DNA of 64,000 bases. Origin: Erwinia endophytica. GTDB lineage: Bacteria; Pseudomonadota; Gammaproteobacteria; Enterobacterales; Enterobacteriaceae. The notes below the pieces were generated by a model. It did no database searches, had not been told where the DNA came from, and worked only from the letters and a program-made list of their open reading frames with translations. This document shows positions 18,514 to 29,249 of the stretch, piece after piece. The stretch is taken from NCBI RefSeq assembly GCF_009295515.1, contig NZ_RQVV01000030.1, positions 1-64,000 on the forward strand, written 5' to 3'. The translations under genes and the position numbers were made by a program. Each line of letters starts with the position of its first letter. The stretch's first letter is position 1.

Positions 18514-19262
18514 GTGCCATTCAAGTCAATAAACTGGTGAAACAGTTTAATGGTCAGACGGTGCTGCATGGCATCGATCTGGAGGTTGCCTCCGGGGAAG
18601 TGGTGGCGATTATTGGTCCCAGTGGTTCGGGTAAAACCACCTTGCTGCGCAGTATTAATCTGCTGGAAACGCCGGATAGCGGTACTGTCCAGGTCGGTGA
18701 TATCTGCATTGACGCCGCGACAGGAATGAACCGACAGAAATCACAGGTACGGCAGTTGCGCCAGCAAGTGGGGTTTGTCTTTCAGAGTTTTAATTTATTT
18801 CCTCACCGTACCGTGCTGGAAAATATTATTGAAGGACCGATCATCGTAAAACATGAGCCAAAAGCGGAAGCCATTGACCGTGCCCGTCAGTTGCTGGATA
18901 AAGTCGGTCTGCGCGGTAAAGAGCACAGCTATCCCCGTCGTTTATCCGGTGGACAGCAGCAGCGTGTCGCTATTGCCCGTGCGTTGGCGATGCGCCCTGA
19001 AGTGATCCTCTTTGATGAACCTACCTCGGCGTTGGATCCAGAGTTGGTCGGTGAAGTGCTCAGCACCATTCGTTCGCTGGCGGAAGAGAAGCGCACGATG
19101 GTGATTGTGACTCACGAAATGAGCTTCGCTCGTGACGTCGCCGACCGGGCTATTTTTATGGATCAGGGGAAAATTGTTGAGCAGGGACCGGCAAAAGCGC
19201 TGTTTGCTGATCCACAGCAGTTGCGTACACAACGGTTCCTTGAAAAGTTTCTTAATGCCTGA
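18510..19262 (+). CDS. tcyN: TcyN, cystine ABC transporter ATPase
   Basis: Cytoplasmic ATPase of the cystine importer, 250 residues. Walker A GPSGSGKT is at residues 36-43. The ABC signature LSGGQQQR and Walker B LFDEPTSALD follow at normal spacing, then the H-loop in VTHEM. It overlaps tcyL by four bases (ATGA). A strong terminator 10 bases after the stop ends the operon. Confidence 0.95.
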   Translation: MSAIQVNKLVKQFNGQTVLHGIDLEVASGEVVAIIGPSGSGKTTLLRSINLLETPDSGTVQVGDICIDAATGMNRQKSQVRQLRQQVGFVFQSFNLFPHRTVLENIIEGPIIVKHEPKAEAIDRARQLLDKVGLRGKEHSYPRRLSGGQQQRVAIARALAMRPEVILFDEPTSALDPELVGEVLSTIRSLAEEKRTMVIVTHEMSFARDVADRAIFMDQGKIVEQGPAKALFADPQQLRTQRFLEKFLNA

Positions 19263-19271
19263 TGCCTTCAT

Positions 19272-19294
19272 CGCCGGGTCATCCGGCGTTTTTT
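19272..19294 (+). terminator. Terminator of the dcyD-tcyJLN operon
   Basis: CGCCGG (19272-19277) pairs with CCGGCG (19283-19288) across a five-base loop, followed by TTTTTT. Confidence 0.9.
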
Positions 19295-19811
19295 CTTACC
19301 GGACCATTATGGTGTGATATTGCTTAAGGTTAATCTTAAATGATTAGCATGAACGCGAAGAGTCATGCCTGTCCGGTTAATGCTGAATCTTGTCTGTTTT
19401 TATTATTATCCGGTACCACTTGAGTATTTAAGATTAACCGGATGGTTATTTGAAGGTAATATTTTAAACTCTTATTATTTCCTTTTTCCTATAAGGCTGG
19501 TTACAGTATTTTTATTCGTCAGTAACCGGTGCCAGTGAATAATGGAAATAATCCTATAAAGTACGGCCTTATTCTGTATTTTAAACGGGCTCTTAATTAT
19601 TTACGTGGCGGGAAAAAATACCCGGGAGTTTTGCACTGTACTGGCGCTGCCCCCTATCCCCTGGGATGAGATTGTCAGACTGGATCCCATGACAAGCGCC
19701 GGGATGCTGACAGGCTTGCACAGGCCAGGTCCAGATGACTGAAAGTCGCTAATGCATCTGCACTTTGATGTATGGCGAGTATAACGAGAACAGATATCCG
19801 GCGGAGTCATA
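19295..19811. other. AT-rich intergenic region
   Basis: About 515 bases between the tcyN terminator and the acyltransferase gene. The first half is AT-rich and the second carries the presumed promoter. No gene or RNA was recognised; a 79-codon minus-strand frame at 19601 has no support. Confidence 0.4.
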
Positions 19812-20885
19812 ATGAATACCACGCAGAAAAAAGATATCACCTGGATAAACAGCCTGAAAGGGGGATGTATTTTACTTGTCGTTTTGTATCATGTGGTTCT
19901 GCCAGGTTATGCGGAAATGATCCCGTATTTAACCGCCGGGTTTATTCCAGCGAAATTATGGATTTCTTTCAATTTTTACCTCTCACCATTGCGTATGCCT
20001 GCTTTCTTCTTTGTTTCCGGATATCTGGCGACTAACGGTATTATCCATCGTTCCTGGGGTGAGATTTTTACCCGTCGGGTAACAAATTTATTTTATCTCT
20101 ATTTCCTCTGGGGAATCATTCAGTGGCTGATGATCCGTGGTGTGTCCAATGCCATCATGGGCGGACACTTGTCACACAATACCAATGCGGCCTGGGCAGA
20201 TTCTCCACTGGAATCTCTCCAACTGATGCTGCTGGGCATGAGCTCATCCTGGTATTTGTATGCGCTGGGCTTGTTCTTTGTTTTCGCTAAAATATTTAAG
20301 CAGCAAAAGGCGCTGATGCTGATTATTGCCCTGGCGCTGAATTATGCCGCGGTGACTAAAGTGATCTCTGGTTGGGGGCCGGAAAGCCTGGCGCAATATC
20401 TGATATTCTTCCTGCTCGGTACCTTCTGGAGCAATACGGTGCTGCGTTGGAGTGAGTGGCGCCGCAGTAATTTCCTGCCATGGTCAGTATTGATTGTACT
20501 GGCGGGAGTGCGCCTTGCCGTGGGGATCCCGAGAAATCTGTTCCTGTGTTTGCTGGTGGTGCTGTTGTGTATCGCGTTCTGTCGCAGAGTAAACCAGTAT
20601 TTTAGTTTGCGCGGGTTGAATTGGATTGGACGCAATACATTACAAATTTACGTGCTACACCGCATTTTTATCGAGTTCTTCGCGATGTCCATTATGTTGT
20701 ATGCCGAACGGCATCATCTGTTCGCTAATAAAACGTTCTCCCTGTTGTGGGCGGTGAGTTTCCCGCTGGCTATGACCGTAGCGAGTGCCGCCTGTTCAGT
20801 GGGTGTATGGACGTTGTTGAATCGTGGAATGGGGAAAAATCTGTTTATTTATCCGAAACTGTTACGTATCAAGTTTGATGGCTAA
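19812..20885 (+). CDS. YcfT-like acyltransferase-3 membrane protein
   Basis: A 357-residue inner membrane protein of the acyltransferase-3 family, most like E. coli YcfT. The hallmark first helix with the catalytic histidine is present (LLVVLYHVVLPGY), as are the RMPAFFFVSGYL segment after helix 2 and about ten helices. The family transfers acyl groups to surface or secreted sugars; the acceptor is unknown. GGAG five bases before the ATG fixes the start. It is a single gene, convergent with putA, with a 220-base spacer. Confidence 0.8.
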   Translation: MNTTQKKDITWINSLKGGCILLVVLYHVVLPGYAEMIPYLTAGFIPAKLWISFNFYLSPLRMPAFFFVSGYLATNGIIHRSWGEIFTRRVTNLFYLYFLWGIIQWLMIRGVSNAIMGGHLSHNTNAAWADSPLESLQLMLLGMSSSWYLYALGLFFVFAKIFKQQKALMLIIALALNYAAVTKVISGWGPESLAQYLIFFLLGTFWSNTVLRWSEWRRSNFLPWSVLIVLAGVRLAVGIPRNLFLCLLVVLLCIAFCRRVNQYFSLRGLNWIGRNTLQIYVLHRIFIEFFAMSIMLYAERHHLFANKTFSLLWAVSFPLAMTVASAACSVGVWTLLNRGMGKNLFIYPKLLRIKFDG

Positions 20886-21107
20886 ACGGTGAGCCGCACA
20901 CTGAGAAGAGAGTGGCAGTGACCGGTATAGGTATGCTCCGCGTTGGCACAGGAAACGCCGGTTGTCTGGTAAGACGCAAAACGTCATCCCTGGCAGTCCA
21001 TCTCGTGTCGTCCATGGCGCGAGATACCGTATTCCAGTCGGCGTTCCCGGCGAGTTGCGCGGTGAAGGGGCGCGCAACGGCGGGGTGCCAATGAACCGTT
21101 TATATAC

Positions 21108-24100
21108 TTAACCAATGGTCATCAGGCTGGCATTGCCGCCTGCTGCCGCGGTATTCACACTGAGAGAGCGTTCAATCAGCAGGCGTTCCAACAGTAAATG
21201 AGTTTCTCCGCGGGCAAAGCCCTGCACCGAAACAATCGCACCGTCACGCGCAGCCACGGTTTCACATACCGTTCGCAATTGATCGGCGTCTCCATGGTAA
21301 ATAACCGCGTCGAAGGCCTGATACTGTTGTAGCGGATCGGTAGCGAAAGCAATACGTTCCTGCACTGCCGCAGGCAGTTTTTTAAACACCTCGCGATGCT
21401 GACTGTCATCAGGCCACAGTGCGCAACTGCCGACGGCTGTGATCGCAGCAAGCTGGATCAGCGTATCTTGTTCATTATCCGCTAGGCAGAGAACCCGTTC
21501 ACGTGGCAACAGGGCGAAGGTATTGCGTTCGCCAGTCGGCCCGGACAGTTGGCGTACCGTACCGCCCTGGCCCAGTTCAGCATAACGCGCGCAGAGCTGG
21601 GCCAGGTCCGGCTGGTCTTTGGCCCATGTGCTCAACGCGTGGTGGACGGCAAGCAGAGTCGCACGTCGCGTTGTATTTACCGGGTGCTCGCGATCAAGGT
21701 GTTGCAGTGTGACGTGCAACGCATCATCCGGGCGGTGGGACAGCAGACGATAAAGATACAACGGGCCGCCGGCCTTCGGACCGGTGCCGGACAGACCTTC
21801 GCCACCAAACGGTTGTACACCCACCACGGCCCCCACCATATTACGGTTCACATAAAGATTACCGACATGGGCGCGCTGGGTGATCAACGTGATCGTCTCA
21901 TCAATACGGGTATGCACCCCCAGCGTCAGTCCGTAGCCTGAAGCGTTAATCTGTTCAATCACCTGCGGCAGGGTATTGCGGCTGTAGCGCACCACGTGTA
22001 ACACCGGACCGAATACCTCTTTGTCCAGATCGGTCACGTTCTGTAACTCAATTAACGTTGGCTGGATAAAGTTTCCGCTTTGCCATTCTTTGCCGCCCTG
22101 CGGGTTAGGCTGGGTAGCCTGATAGACTTTCATGCCTTTGTTGCGCATGGCCTGGATATGACGTTCGATATTCTGTTTCGCTTCCGCATCAATGACCGGC
22201 CCGATATCGCAGGAAAGACGTTCTGGATTCTCCATGCGATACTCAGCCATCGCACCGCGCAGCATTTTCAGCGTGTGGTCCGCCACCTCTTCCTGTATGC
22301 AGAGCAAACGCAGTGCTGAACAACGCTGACCGGCACTGTCAAAGGCGGAAGCCACTATGTCGAGCACCACCTGCTCGGTCAGGGCGGAGGAATCCACGAT
22401 CATGGCGTTTATACCGCCTGTTTCAGCGATCAGCGGGACCGGGCGCCCCTGCGGATCGAGGCGGCCCGCCAGATTACGTTGCAGCAGAGTGGCAACCGCG
22501 GTGGAACCGGTGAACATCACGCCGCGTACCCGCGAGTCGCCGGTCAACTGCGCGCCTACGGTTTCACCCAAGCCTGGCAACAATTGTAATGCACCAACCG
22601 GTACGCCAGCTTCATGCAGCAGGGCCACGGCAACCGCGGCAATCAGCGGGGTTTGCTCGGCTGGTTTCGCCAGCACGCTATTACCGGCGGCAAGGGCGGC
22701 GGCAATCTGGCCGGTGAAAATCGCCAGGGGGAAATTCCACGGGCTGATACAAACCACCGGGCCCAGTGGGCGATGGGTTTCGTTATTGAAGTCATCACGT
22801 ACCTGTCCGGCGTAATAACGCAGGAAGTCGACGGCTTCACGTACTTCGGCTATCGCGTTGTTGAAGGTTTTACCCGCTTCACGTACCAGTAGTCCCAGCA
22901 GGCGTTGTAGCTGTCCTTCCATCAGTGTTGCTGCGCGCTCCAGAATGGTGGCGCGCTCCTGTGGCGGCGTGGCGAACCAAATGGGGCCAGCGTTAACCGC
23001 GGCGTCGAGTGCGGTGGAAACATCCGCTTCGCTGGCGTAACGCACATAACCGACAATGTCAGTGAGGTCTGCCGGGTTGAGCACTGGCCGCGGTTCGTCG
23101 CTGCTGGTTTTTCCCTCAATCATCGGTGCGGCTTGCCACGCCTGGAGCGCGCTGTTGAGCAGGGCGCTGGACAATGATGCCAGTCGATGTTCGTTAGCCA
23201 TATCCAGTCCAGCGGCATTCTGACGTTTTGCGCCGTACAGATCGCGCGGCAGAGGAATTTTAGGATGCGGCAGACCAACAGCGCCTTCGGTACGCGCCAG
23301 TTTCTCGGCTTCCTCTACTGGAGAGGCCACCAAATCGTCGATGGCCAGCGTATGGTCAGCGATACGGTTAACAAAAGAGGTATTGGCGCCGTTTTCCAGC
23401 AGACGGCGTACCAGATAAGCCAGCAGTGTTTCGTGGCTGCCAACCGGTGCATAAATACGGCAGGGACGATTGAGCTTGCCATCAGCCACTTTACCGACCA
23501 CCTGTTCGTACAAGGGTTCGCCCATGCCATGCAGGCACTGGAACTCGTACTGGCCCGGATAATAGTTATTACCGGCCAGTTGATAAATCGTCGCCAACGT
23601 ATGGGCGTTGTGAGTGGCAAACTGCGGATAAATTAAATTCGGCACCGCCAGCAGCTTGCGGGCGCAGGCCAGATAAGCGATGTCAGTATAGACCTTGCGC
23701 GTATAGACGGGATAACCTTCCAGTCCTTCCATCTGAGCGCGTTTTATTTCACTGTCCCAATAGGCGCCTTTCACCAGGCGGATCATCAGGCGTCGCTGGC
23801 TGCGCTGCGCCAGGTCAGTCAGTTCATCAATCACTAATGGACAGCGCTTTTGATAAGCCTGAATGACGAAGCCAATGCCATTCCAGCCTGCCAGATCCGG
23901 CTCGAAGCAGAGTTTCTCCAGCAGATCGAGCGACAGTTCCAGACGGTCAGCTTCTTCGGCGTCAATATTGATGCCGATGTCGTAAGAACGCGCCAGTAAG
24001 GTTAGCGATTTCAGGATCGGGTACAGTTCGTTCATCACCCGCTCATATTGCGCCCGGCAGTAGCGCGGGTGCAGGGCTGAGAGTTTGATCGAGATACCCG

Positions 24101-25058
24101 GACCTTCATAGATGCCACGACCATGAGAGGCTTTACCGATCGCGTGGATCGCCTGTTGATAGGACAGCAGATAGTTTTTCGCATCCTGCGCGGTGAGGGC
24201 GGCTTCACCCAGCATATCGTAAGAGTAGCGGAAACCTTTCTCTTCCAGCTTACGCGCGTTAGCCAGCGCTTCGGCGATGGTCTCACCGGTGACAAATTGC
24301 TCACCCATCAGACGCATGGCCATATCCACCCCTTTGCGGATTAACGGCTCGCCACTCTTGCTGATAATGCGGTTCAGCGAGTGGGAGAGGTTGGCTTCGT
24401 TATGGGTGGACACCAGACGCCCCGTGAATAACAGGCCCCAGGTGGCGGCGTTGACGAACAGGGACGGGCTACGTCCCAGGTGCGACTGCCAGTTGCCGGT
24501 ACTGATTTTGTCGCGGATCAGGGCATCGCGAGTGGGTTTGTCCGGGATACGTAACAGTGCTTCCGCGAGGCACATCAGGGCCACGCCTTCCTGGGAGGAG
24601 AGAGAGAATTCCTGCAGTAAACTTTGCACCATGCCACTGCGTCCGCTGGCACCTTTTTGCTGTCTCAGGTTACTCGCCAACTGATGGGCCAGCTGATACG
24701 TTTTTTGGGCTGTCGCGGCGGGCAGGCGAGCCTGTTCCAGTAGCATCGGCACCGCTTCGGTCTCAGCGCGGCGCCAGGCTGAAGTAATCGCGGCACGGGT
24801 TACCGACTGTGGCAGAATGGCTTCGGCAAACTCGAGGAACGGTTGATGCGGTTCATCGACGGGCTCATCGTCTCCTTCCTGCGCAACGGCTTGTGCAGGG
24901 ATTTCCGGCTGGGCGTTGCCTCGTTCCAGTTGCTCCAGATAGTTAAAGATAGCCTGTTTGATGAGCCAGTGCGGCGTGCGATCGATCTGAGTGGCCGCTA
25001 GCTTAATGCGTTCACGTGTGGCTTCATCCAGCTTGACGCCCATGGTGGTGCTGCCCAT
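21108..25058 (-). CDS. putA: PutA, bifunctional proline dehydrogenase / P5C dehydrogenase and repressor
   Basis: Trifunctional protein that oxidises proline to glutamate at the membrane and represses the put genes when proline is absent. It has 1316 residues (E. coli 1320). The order is an N-terminal ribbon-helix-helix domain (about 2-45), the FAD-dependent proline dehydrogenase barrel (about 260-570, e.g. RLVKGAYWDSEIKRAQ), the NAD-dependent aldehyde dehydrogenase (about 650-1120; catalytic cysteine in SAGQRCSALR) and a C-terminal domain. The start at 25058 has GGGAG seven bases upstream. It is transcribed divergently from putP across a 400-base control region with PutA-like operators. Confidence 0.96.
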   Translation of the reverse strand: MGSTTMGVKLDEATRERIKLAATQIDRTPHWLIKQAIFNYLEQLERGNAQPEIPAQAVAQEGDDEPVDEPHQPFLEFAEAILPQSVTRAAITSAWRRAETEAVPMLLEQARLPAATAQKTYQLAHQLASNLRQQKGASGRSGMVQSLLQEFSLSSQEGVALMCLAEALLRIPDKPTRDALIRDKISTGNWQSHLGRSPSLFVNAATWGLLFTGRLVSTHNEANLSHSLNRIISKSGEPLIRKGVDMAMRLMGEQFVTGETIAEALANARKLEEKGFRYSYDMLGEAALTAQDAKNYLLSYQQAIHAIGKASHGRGIYEGPGISIKLSALHPRYCRAQYERVMNELYPILKSLTLLARSYDIGINIDAEEADRLELSLDLLEKLCFEPDLAGWNGIGFVIQAYQKRCPLVIDELTDLAQRSQRRLMIRLVKGAYWDSEIKRAQMEGLEGYPVYTRKVYTDIAYLACARKLLAVPNLIYPQFATHNAHTLATIYQLAGNNYYPGQYEFQCLHGMGEPLYEQVVGKVADGKLNRPCRIYAPVGSHETLLAYLVRRLLENGANTSFVNRIADHTLAIDDLVASPVEEAEKLARTEGAVGLPHPKIPLPRDLYGAKRQNAAGLDMANEHRLASLSSALLNSALQAWQAAPMIEGKTSSDEPRPVLNPADLTDIVGYVRYASEADVSTALDAAVNAGPIWFATPPQERATILERAATLMEGQLQRLLGLLVREAGKTFNNAIAEVREAVDFLRYYAGQVRDDFNNETHRPLGPVVCISPWNFPLAIFTGQIAAALAAGNSVLAKPAEQTPLIAAVAVALLHEAGVPVGALQLLPGLGETVGAQLTGDSRVRGVMFTGSTAVATLLQRNLAGRLDPQGRPVPLIAETGGINAMIVDSSALTEQVVLDIVASAFDSAGQRCSALRLLCIQEEVADHTLKMLRGAMAEYRMENPERLSCDIGPVIDAEAKQNIERHIQAMRNKGMKVYQATQPNPQGGKEWQSGNFIQPTLIELQNVTDLDKEVFGPVLHVVRYSRNTLPQVIEQINASGYGLTLGVHTRIDETITLITQRAHVGNLYVNRNMVGAVVGVQPFGGEGLSGTGPKAGGPLYLYRLLSHRPDDALHVTLQHLDREHPVNTTRRATLLAVHHALSTWAKDQPDLAQLCARYAELGQGGTVRQLSGPTGERNTFALLPRERVLCLADNEQDTLIQLAAITAVGSCALWPDDSQHREVFKKLPAAVQERIAFATDPLQQYQAFDAVIYHGDADQLRTVCETVAARDGAIVSVQGFARGETHLLLERLLIERSLSVNTAAAGGNASLMTIG

Positions 25059-25458
25059 GTCTGAAACTCCCTGATTAAAAAACAATGATGTTTACACGCA
25101 ATATCACTGAAGTTGCAACTTTGTGCAACCACTGTAAATGTGACATTGTTTGCAGACTCTGAAATCTATGGAATAAAAGTGTCTGGTGATAAACCAGCCT
25201 GCGTTATGCTCTGCGATAACACCTGATTTTTTAATGATTTTTATGCGATATAACCAGTGATGCGATAAACATGTGCAACCTGTTGGCATTCTACTGGCAA
25301 TGACAGGTGAAATGGATGTGATTTATATGTTAAATCACTTATGGCGAATGGTGATTTACGGCAGGATATCCCATTGCGGATTGAGGGAGGGCAGCAACGA
25401 TCCTGTGGCACCGTCCCCGAGGTGACGGCATGTTAACAATAATAAATGGAGAAACTGA
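25059..25458. promoter_or_regulatory. put control region
   Basis: The divergent spacer between putA and putP. PutA recognises GTTGCA in E. coli. Here GTTGCAAC occurs at 25112-25119, TGCAAC (the complement) at 25124-25129 and again at 25274-25279. The first two lie 54-71 bases before putA, and the third lies between the two genes. The arrangement agrees with PutA autorepression and control of putP. Confidence 0.65.
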
Positions 25459-26943
25459 ATGACAGTAAGCACACCGATGATGGTGACCTTTAGTATTTAT
25501 ATCCTCGGCATGATATTGATCGGTTTTATTGCCTGGCGTTCAACAAAAAACTTCGATGATTATATTCTCGGCGGCCGGAGTCTGGGGAGCCTGGTCACCG
25601 CACTGTCCGCAGGCGCCTCCGATATGAGTGGCTGGCTACTGATGGGGTTGCCTGGCGCTATCTTCCTGTCCGGCATTTCTGAAAGCTGGATCGCTATCGG
25701 TTTGACGTTAGGGGCCTGGCTTAACTGGAAAATTGTTGCTGGTCGTCTGCGTGTACAAACCGAGCATCATGACAATGCCCTGACGCTGCCGGACTACTTC
25801 TCCAGCCGTTTTGAGGATAAAAGCAAGTTGTTGCGGGTGATTTCTGCGCTGATTATTTTGGTGTTTTTCACTATTTATTGTGCTTCCGGTATTGTTGCTG
25901 GGGCGCGTCTGTTTGAAAGCACCTTCGGCATGGACTACGGAACCGCGCTGTGGGTTGGTGCCGTGGCAACCATTATTTATACTTTTGTCGGCGGGTTTTT
26001 GGCGGTGAGCTGGACCGATACCGTGCAAGCCAGCTTGATGATCTTCGCGTTGATCCTGACGCCAGTGATGGTGATTATCGCGGTCGGCGGACTTGGCGAT
26101 TCATTGGCGGTTATCCAGGCGAAAAGCGTTGAAAACCTCGATATGCTGAAGAATCTGAATTTTATTGCCGTGATTTCATTGCTGGGTTGGGGACTGGGCT
26201 ACTTTGGTCAGCCACATATTCTGGCTCGTTTTATGGCGGCAGATTCTCACCATTCCATTCATACGGCCCGTCGTATTGGCATGACGTGGATGATCCTGTG
26301 TCTTTCCGGCGCGGTTGCAGTGGGTTTCTTCGGCATTGCTTATTTCCAGAATCATCCGGAGCAGGCGGCTGGTGTGTCGCAAAACAGCGAACGCGTCTTT
26401 ATTGAACTGGCGCGGATCCTGTTCAACCCGTGGATTGCCGGGGTTCTGCTGTCTGCTATTCTGGCGGCGGTTATGTCGACTCTCAGTTGCCAGTTACTGG
26501 TTTGCTCCTCGGCGTTGACTGAAGATCTCTATAAAAACTTCCTGCGTAAGCACGCCAGCCAGCAAGAGTTGGTCTGGGTAGGGCGTGCAATGGTGCTGTT
26601 GATTGCGATTATCGCTATTCTGCTGGCATCTGACCCGAACAACCGGGTGCTGGGATTGGTCAGTTATGCCTGGGCTGGTTTCGGCGCTGCTTTCGGCCCG
26701 GTGGTGCTGTTCTCGCTACTTTGGAAACGCATGACCCGTAATGGCGCACTGGCAGGGATGGTGGTGGGCGCGATGACCGTGCTGGTGTGGAAACAGTATG
26801 CGTGGCTGGGTCTGTATGAAATCATCCCCGGCTTTTTGTTTGCCAGTGTGGTGATTGTACTGGTCAGTCTGCTGGGGCGTGAGCCTTCAACAGCGGCACA
26901 GCAACGTTTTGCCGCCGCAGAAGCTGAATTTAACACACATTAA
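25459..26943 (+). CDS. putP: PutP, sodium/proline symporter
   Basis: Solute:sodium symporter of the inner membrane, 494 residues, that takes up proline with Na+. About thirteen helices are visible. The segment GGRSLGSLVTALSAGASDMS contains the conserved sodium- and proline-binding serines of helix 2. GGAG seven bases upstream sets the start. It pairs with putA, its divergent neighbour, for proline catabolism. Confidence 0.95.
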   Translation: MTVSTPMMVTFSIYILGMILIGFIAWRSTKNFDDYILGGRSLGSLVTALSAGASDMSGWLLMGLPGAIFLSGISESWIAIGLTLGAWLNWKIVAGRLRVQTEHHDNALTLPDYFSSRFEDKSKLLRVISALIILVFFTIYCASGIVAGARLFESTFGMDYGTALWVGAVATIIYTFVGGFLAVSWTDTVQASLMIFALILTPVMVIIAVGGLGDSLAVIQAKSVENLDMLKNLNFIAVISLLGWGLGYFGQPHILARFMAADSHHSIHTARRIGMTWMILCLSGAVAVGFFGIAYFQNHPEQAAGVSQNSERVFIELARILFNPWIAGVLLSAILAAVMSTLSCQLLVCSSALTEDLYKNFLRKHASQQELVWVGRAMVLLIAIIAILLASDPNNRVLGLVSYAWAGFGAAFGPVVLFSLLWKRMTRNGALAGMVVGAMTVLVWKQYAWLGLYEIIPGFLFASVVIVLVSLLGREPSTAAQQRFAAAEAEFNTH

Positions 26944-26949
26944 TCCTGG

Positions 26950-26970
26950 CGGGCCGTCTTGCACGGCCCG
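26950..26970 (+). terminator. Hairpin after putP
   Basis: CGGGCCGT (26950-26957) pairs perfectly with ACGGCCCG (26963-26970). There is no T-run, so it may stabilise the transcript end more than terminate it by itself. Confidence 0.5.
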
Positions 26971-27153
26971 TAAGGGAGTTGCAGGGGAAGACCGCTCAAA
27001 GATTGCGTCATTCCTGATCCCCCAGGTCGTGTTCTCTGTTTTATTCCCGTTCGCCGTTTTCCCCCATCTGAATTTGTCATGTAGCTCACCACCGTCTTCG
27101 TCCGGCAGGCAAAACACGAAAATACCCGCCAGCCTACTTGTTTTTTCTTCTCC

Positions 27154-27172
27154 GATAATGATAATCGGTATC
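27154..27172 (+). promoter_or_regulatory. Fur box upstream of efeU
   Basis: GATAATGATAATCGGTATC matches 17 of 19 bases of the Fur consensus GATAATGATAATCATTATC. It lies 59 bases before the efeU start, where it would overlap the promoter. Iron-dependent repression by Fur is therefore expected and agrees with efe regulation in E. coli. Confidence 0.85.
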
Positions 27173-27230
27173 GTTTTGATTTACGTTTCTTTACCTGAAC
27201 TAAATTCTTTCCACTCTTGAGGGTGTTGGC

Positions 27231-28064
27231 ATGTTTGTCCCGTTTCTCATTATGTTGCGCGAAGGGCTGGAAGCCGCGCTGATTGTCAGCTTGATAGCCA
27301 GTTACCTGAAGCGCACGCAGCGCAGTGAATGGTTTGGCGCCATGTGGATTGGGGTGTTTGTTGCTGTCGCTCTGTGTCTGGGGGTGGGCTATTTCATCAA
27401 TGAAACAACGGGTGAGTTTCCGCAGAAAGAGCAGGAATTGTTCGAGGGAATCGTCGCGGTGATTGCGGTGGGTATCCTGACCTACATGGTGTTCTGGATG
27501 CGCAAAGTTTCACGCAATGTGAAGGCGCAGTTGGAAGACGCCGTGGACAACGCATTGCAGAAAGGCAAGGGCAGTGGCTGGGCGCTGATCATGATGGTGT
27601 TTCTCGCCGTGGCGCGTGAGGGACTGGAGTCAGTGTTTTTTCTGCTGGCGGCGTTTCAGCAGGATGTGGGCATTGCGCCGCCTGTCGGCGCGGTACTGGG
27701 ACTGCTCACCGCCATTGTCCTGGGCATGGTTATCTACTGGGGCGGTGTGCGTTTGAATCTGGCCGCATTTTTCAAGTGGACCAGCCTGTTTATTCTTTTT
27801 GTCGCCGCAGGCCTGGCGGCCGGGGCTATCCGCGCTTTCCATGAAGCCGGGTTGTGGAATCATTTTCAGACCGTGGCATTCGATCTGAGTCATTCGCTCT
27901 CCACCAGTACATTGGTGGGGACGCTGTTGGAAGGCATTTTCGGTTATCAGGAAACCCCCAGCGTCAGCGAAGTGGCGGTGTGGTTTATCTATTTAGTGCC
28001 TGCGTTGTTGCTGTTCTTTATGCCAGCGCGTTCCCAGGCTGCGGCGATGCGCGCTTCGCGTTAA
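27231..28064 (+). CDS. efeU: EfeU, ferrous/ferric iron permease
   Basis: Inner membrane iron permease of the Ftr1/OFeT family, 277 residues and about seven helices. The two REGLE iron-site motifs are at residues 10-14 and 129-133. It has no frameshift, unlike the efeU of E. coli K-12, so the complete EfeUOB system should work. First gene of efeUOB, preceded by a Fur box. Confidence 0.95.
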   Translation: MFVPFLIMLREGLEAALIVSLIASYLKRTQRSEWFGAMWIGVFVAVALCLGVGYFINETTGEFPQKEQELFEGIVAVIAVGILTYMVFWMRKVSRNVKAQLEDAVDNALQKGKGSGWALIMMVFLAVAREGLESVFFLLAAFQQDVGIAPPVGAVLGLLTAIVLGMVIYWGGVRLNLAAFFKWTSLFILFVAAGLAAGAIRAFHEAGLWNHFQTVAFDLSHSLSTSTLVGTLLEGIFGYQETPSVSEVAVWFIYLVPALLLFFMPARSQAAAMRASR

Positions 28065-28122
28065 GCCGTTATCGATGCCTGCCATTGGGCAGGCTGAACT
28101 CTTTTCACAGGGATTTAACACT

Positions 28123-29244
28123 ATGACTCTTCATTTTCGTCAGTCGGTACTGACCATTGCACTCCTGGGGTTATTGGCCAGCTCTGCGGCGACGGCTGCG
28201 GATATTCCGCAGGTTAAAATCAGCGTAAACGACAAACAGTGTGAACCGATGACCGTGACGGTTAACGCCGGGAAAACGCAGTTCATCATCCAGAATAACA
28301 GCCAGAAAGGGCTGGAATGGGAAATACTGAAAGGGGTGATGGTGGTGGAAGAGCGTGAGAATATCGCGCCAGGCTTTACGCAGAAACTGACGGCTAATCT
28401 GGAAGCGGGTGAGTACGACATGACCTGTGGTCTGCTGAGCAACCCGAAAGGCAAGTTGATTGTGAAAGGGAGCAATGGTCCGTCAAATGGTCAGCAGGAT
28501 CTGCTGCAACTGGCAGGACCGATTACCGAATACAAAGCCTACGTGACCCATGAGGTGGCTGAACTGGTTGCCGGAACGAAAGCCTTTACCGATGCGGTGA
28601 AAGCGGGCGATCTCGCCAAAGCTCAGGCGCTGTATGCACCAACCCGACGCCATTATGAACATATCGAGCCGATCGCTGAGTTATTCTCTGACCTCGACAG
28701 CAGCATTGATGCCCGTGAAGATGATTATGAGAAAAAAGCCGCCGACCCTCATTTCACCGGCTGGCACCGGCTGGAAAAAGCGCTGTTTGGTGATAAGAGC
28801 ACCGATGGCATGAGTGAGTATGCCGATAGGCTGAATACGGATACGCTGGAGTTGCAAAAACGGGTGAGTGAGCTGGCTTTCCCACCGAGTAAGGTGGTTG
28901 GCGGCGCCGCTGGTTTGATTGAAGAAGTTGCCTCCAGTAAAATTTCTGGTGAAGAGGACCGTTACAGCCGCACCGACTTGTCTGATTTTCAGGCTAACGT
29001 CGATGGCGCGCAGAAAATTGTCGATTTGCTGCGCCCGATGCTGCAAAAAGATGACGCCGCGCTGTTGGCGAAAGTTGACGCTAACTTCAAGAAAGTTGAC
29101 GGCATTCTCTCTAAATATCGTACCAAAGAAGGCTATGAGTCTTACGACAAGTTGACCGATGCTGACCGCACGGCGCTGAAAGGCCCGATCACCACTCTGG
29201 CGGAAGATTTGTCTAAATTGCGTGGTACGCTGGGACTGGATTAA
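28123..29244 (+). CDS. efeO: EfeO, periplasmic iron-system protein
   Basis: Secreted component of the EfeUOB iron importer, 373 residues with a signal peptide ending near residue 26 (ATAAD). The N-terminal cupredoxin-like domain holds [11 protein letters not shown] and a second cysteine in MTCGL. The C-terminal M75-type helical domain carries the metal motif HYEHIEP and [10 protein letters not shown]. The start at 28123 is chosen because the upstream in-frame extension has no signal peptide. It follows efeU by 58 bases. Confidence 0.93.
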   Translation: MTLHFRQSVLTIALLGLLASSAATAADIPQVKISVNDKQCEPMTVTVNAGKTQFIIQNNSQKGLEWEILKGVMVVEERENIAPGFTQKLTANLEAGEYDMTCGLLSNPKGKLIVKGSNGPSNGQQDLLQLAGPITEYKAYVTHEVAELVAGTKAFTDAVKAGDLAKAQALYAPTRRHYEHIEPIAELFSDLDSSIDAREDDYEKKAADPHFTGWHRLEKALFGDKSTDGMSEYADRLNTDTLELQKRVSELAFPPSKVVGGAAGLIEEVASSKISGEEDRYSRTDLSDFQANVDGAQKIVDLLRPMLQKDDAALLAKVDANFKKVDGILSKYRTKEGYESYDKLTDADRTALKGPITTLAEDLSKLRGTLGLD

Positions 29245-29249
29245 TTGTT

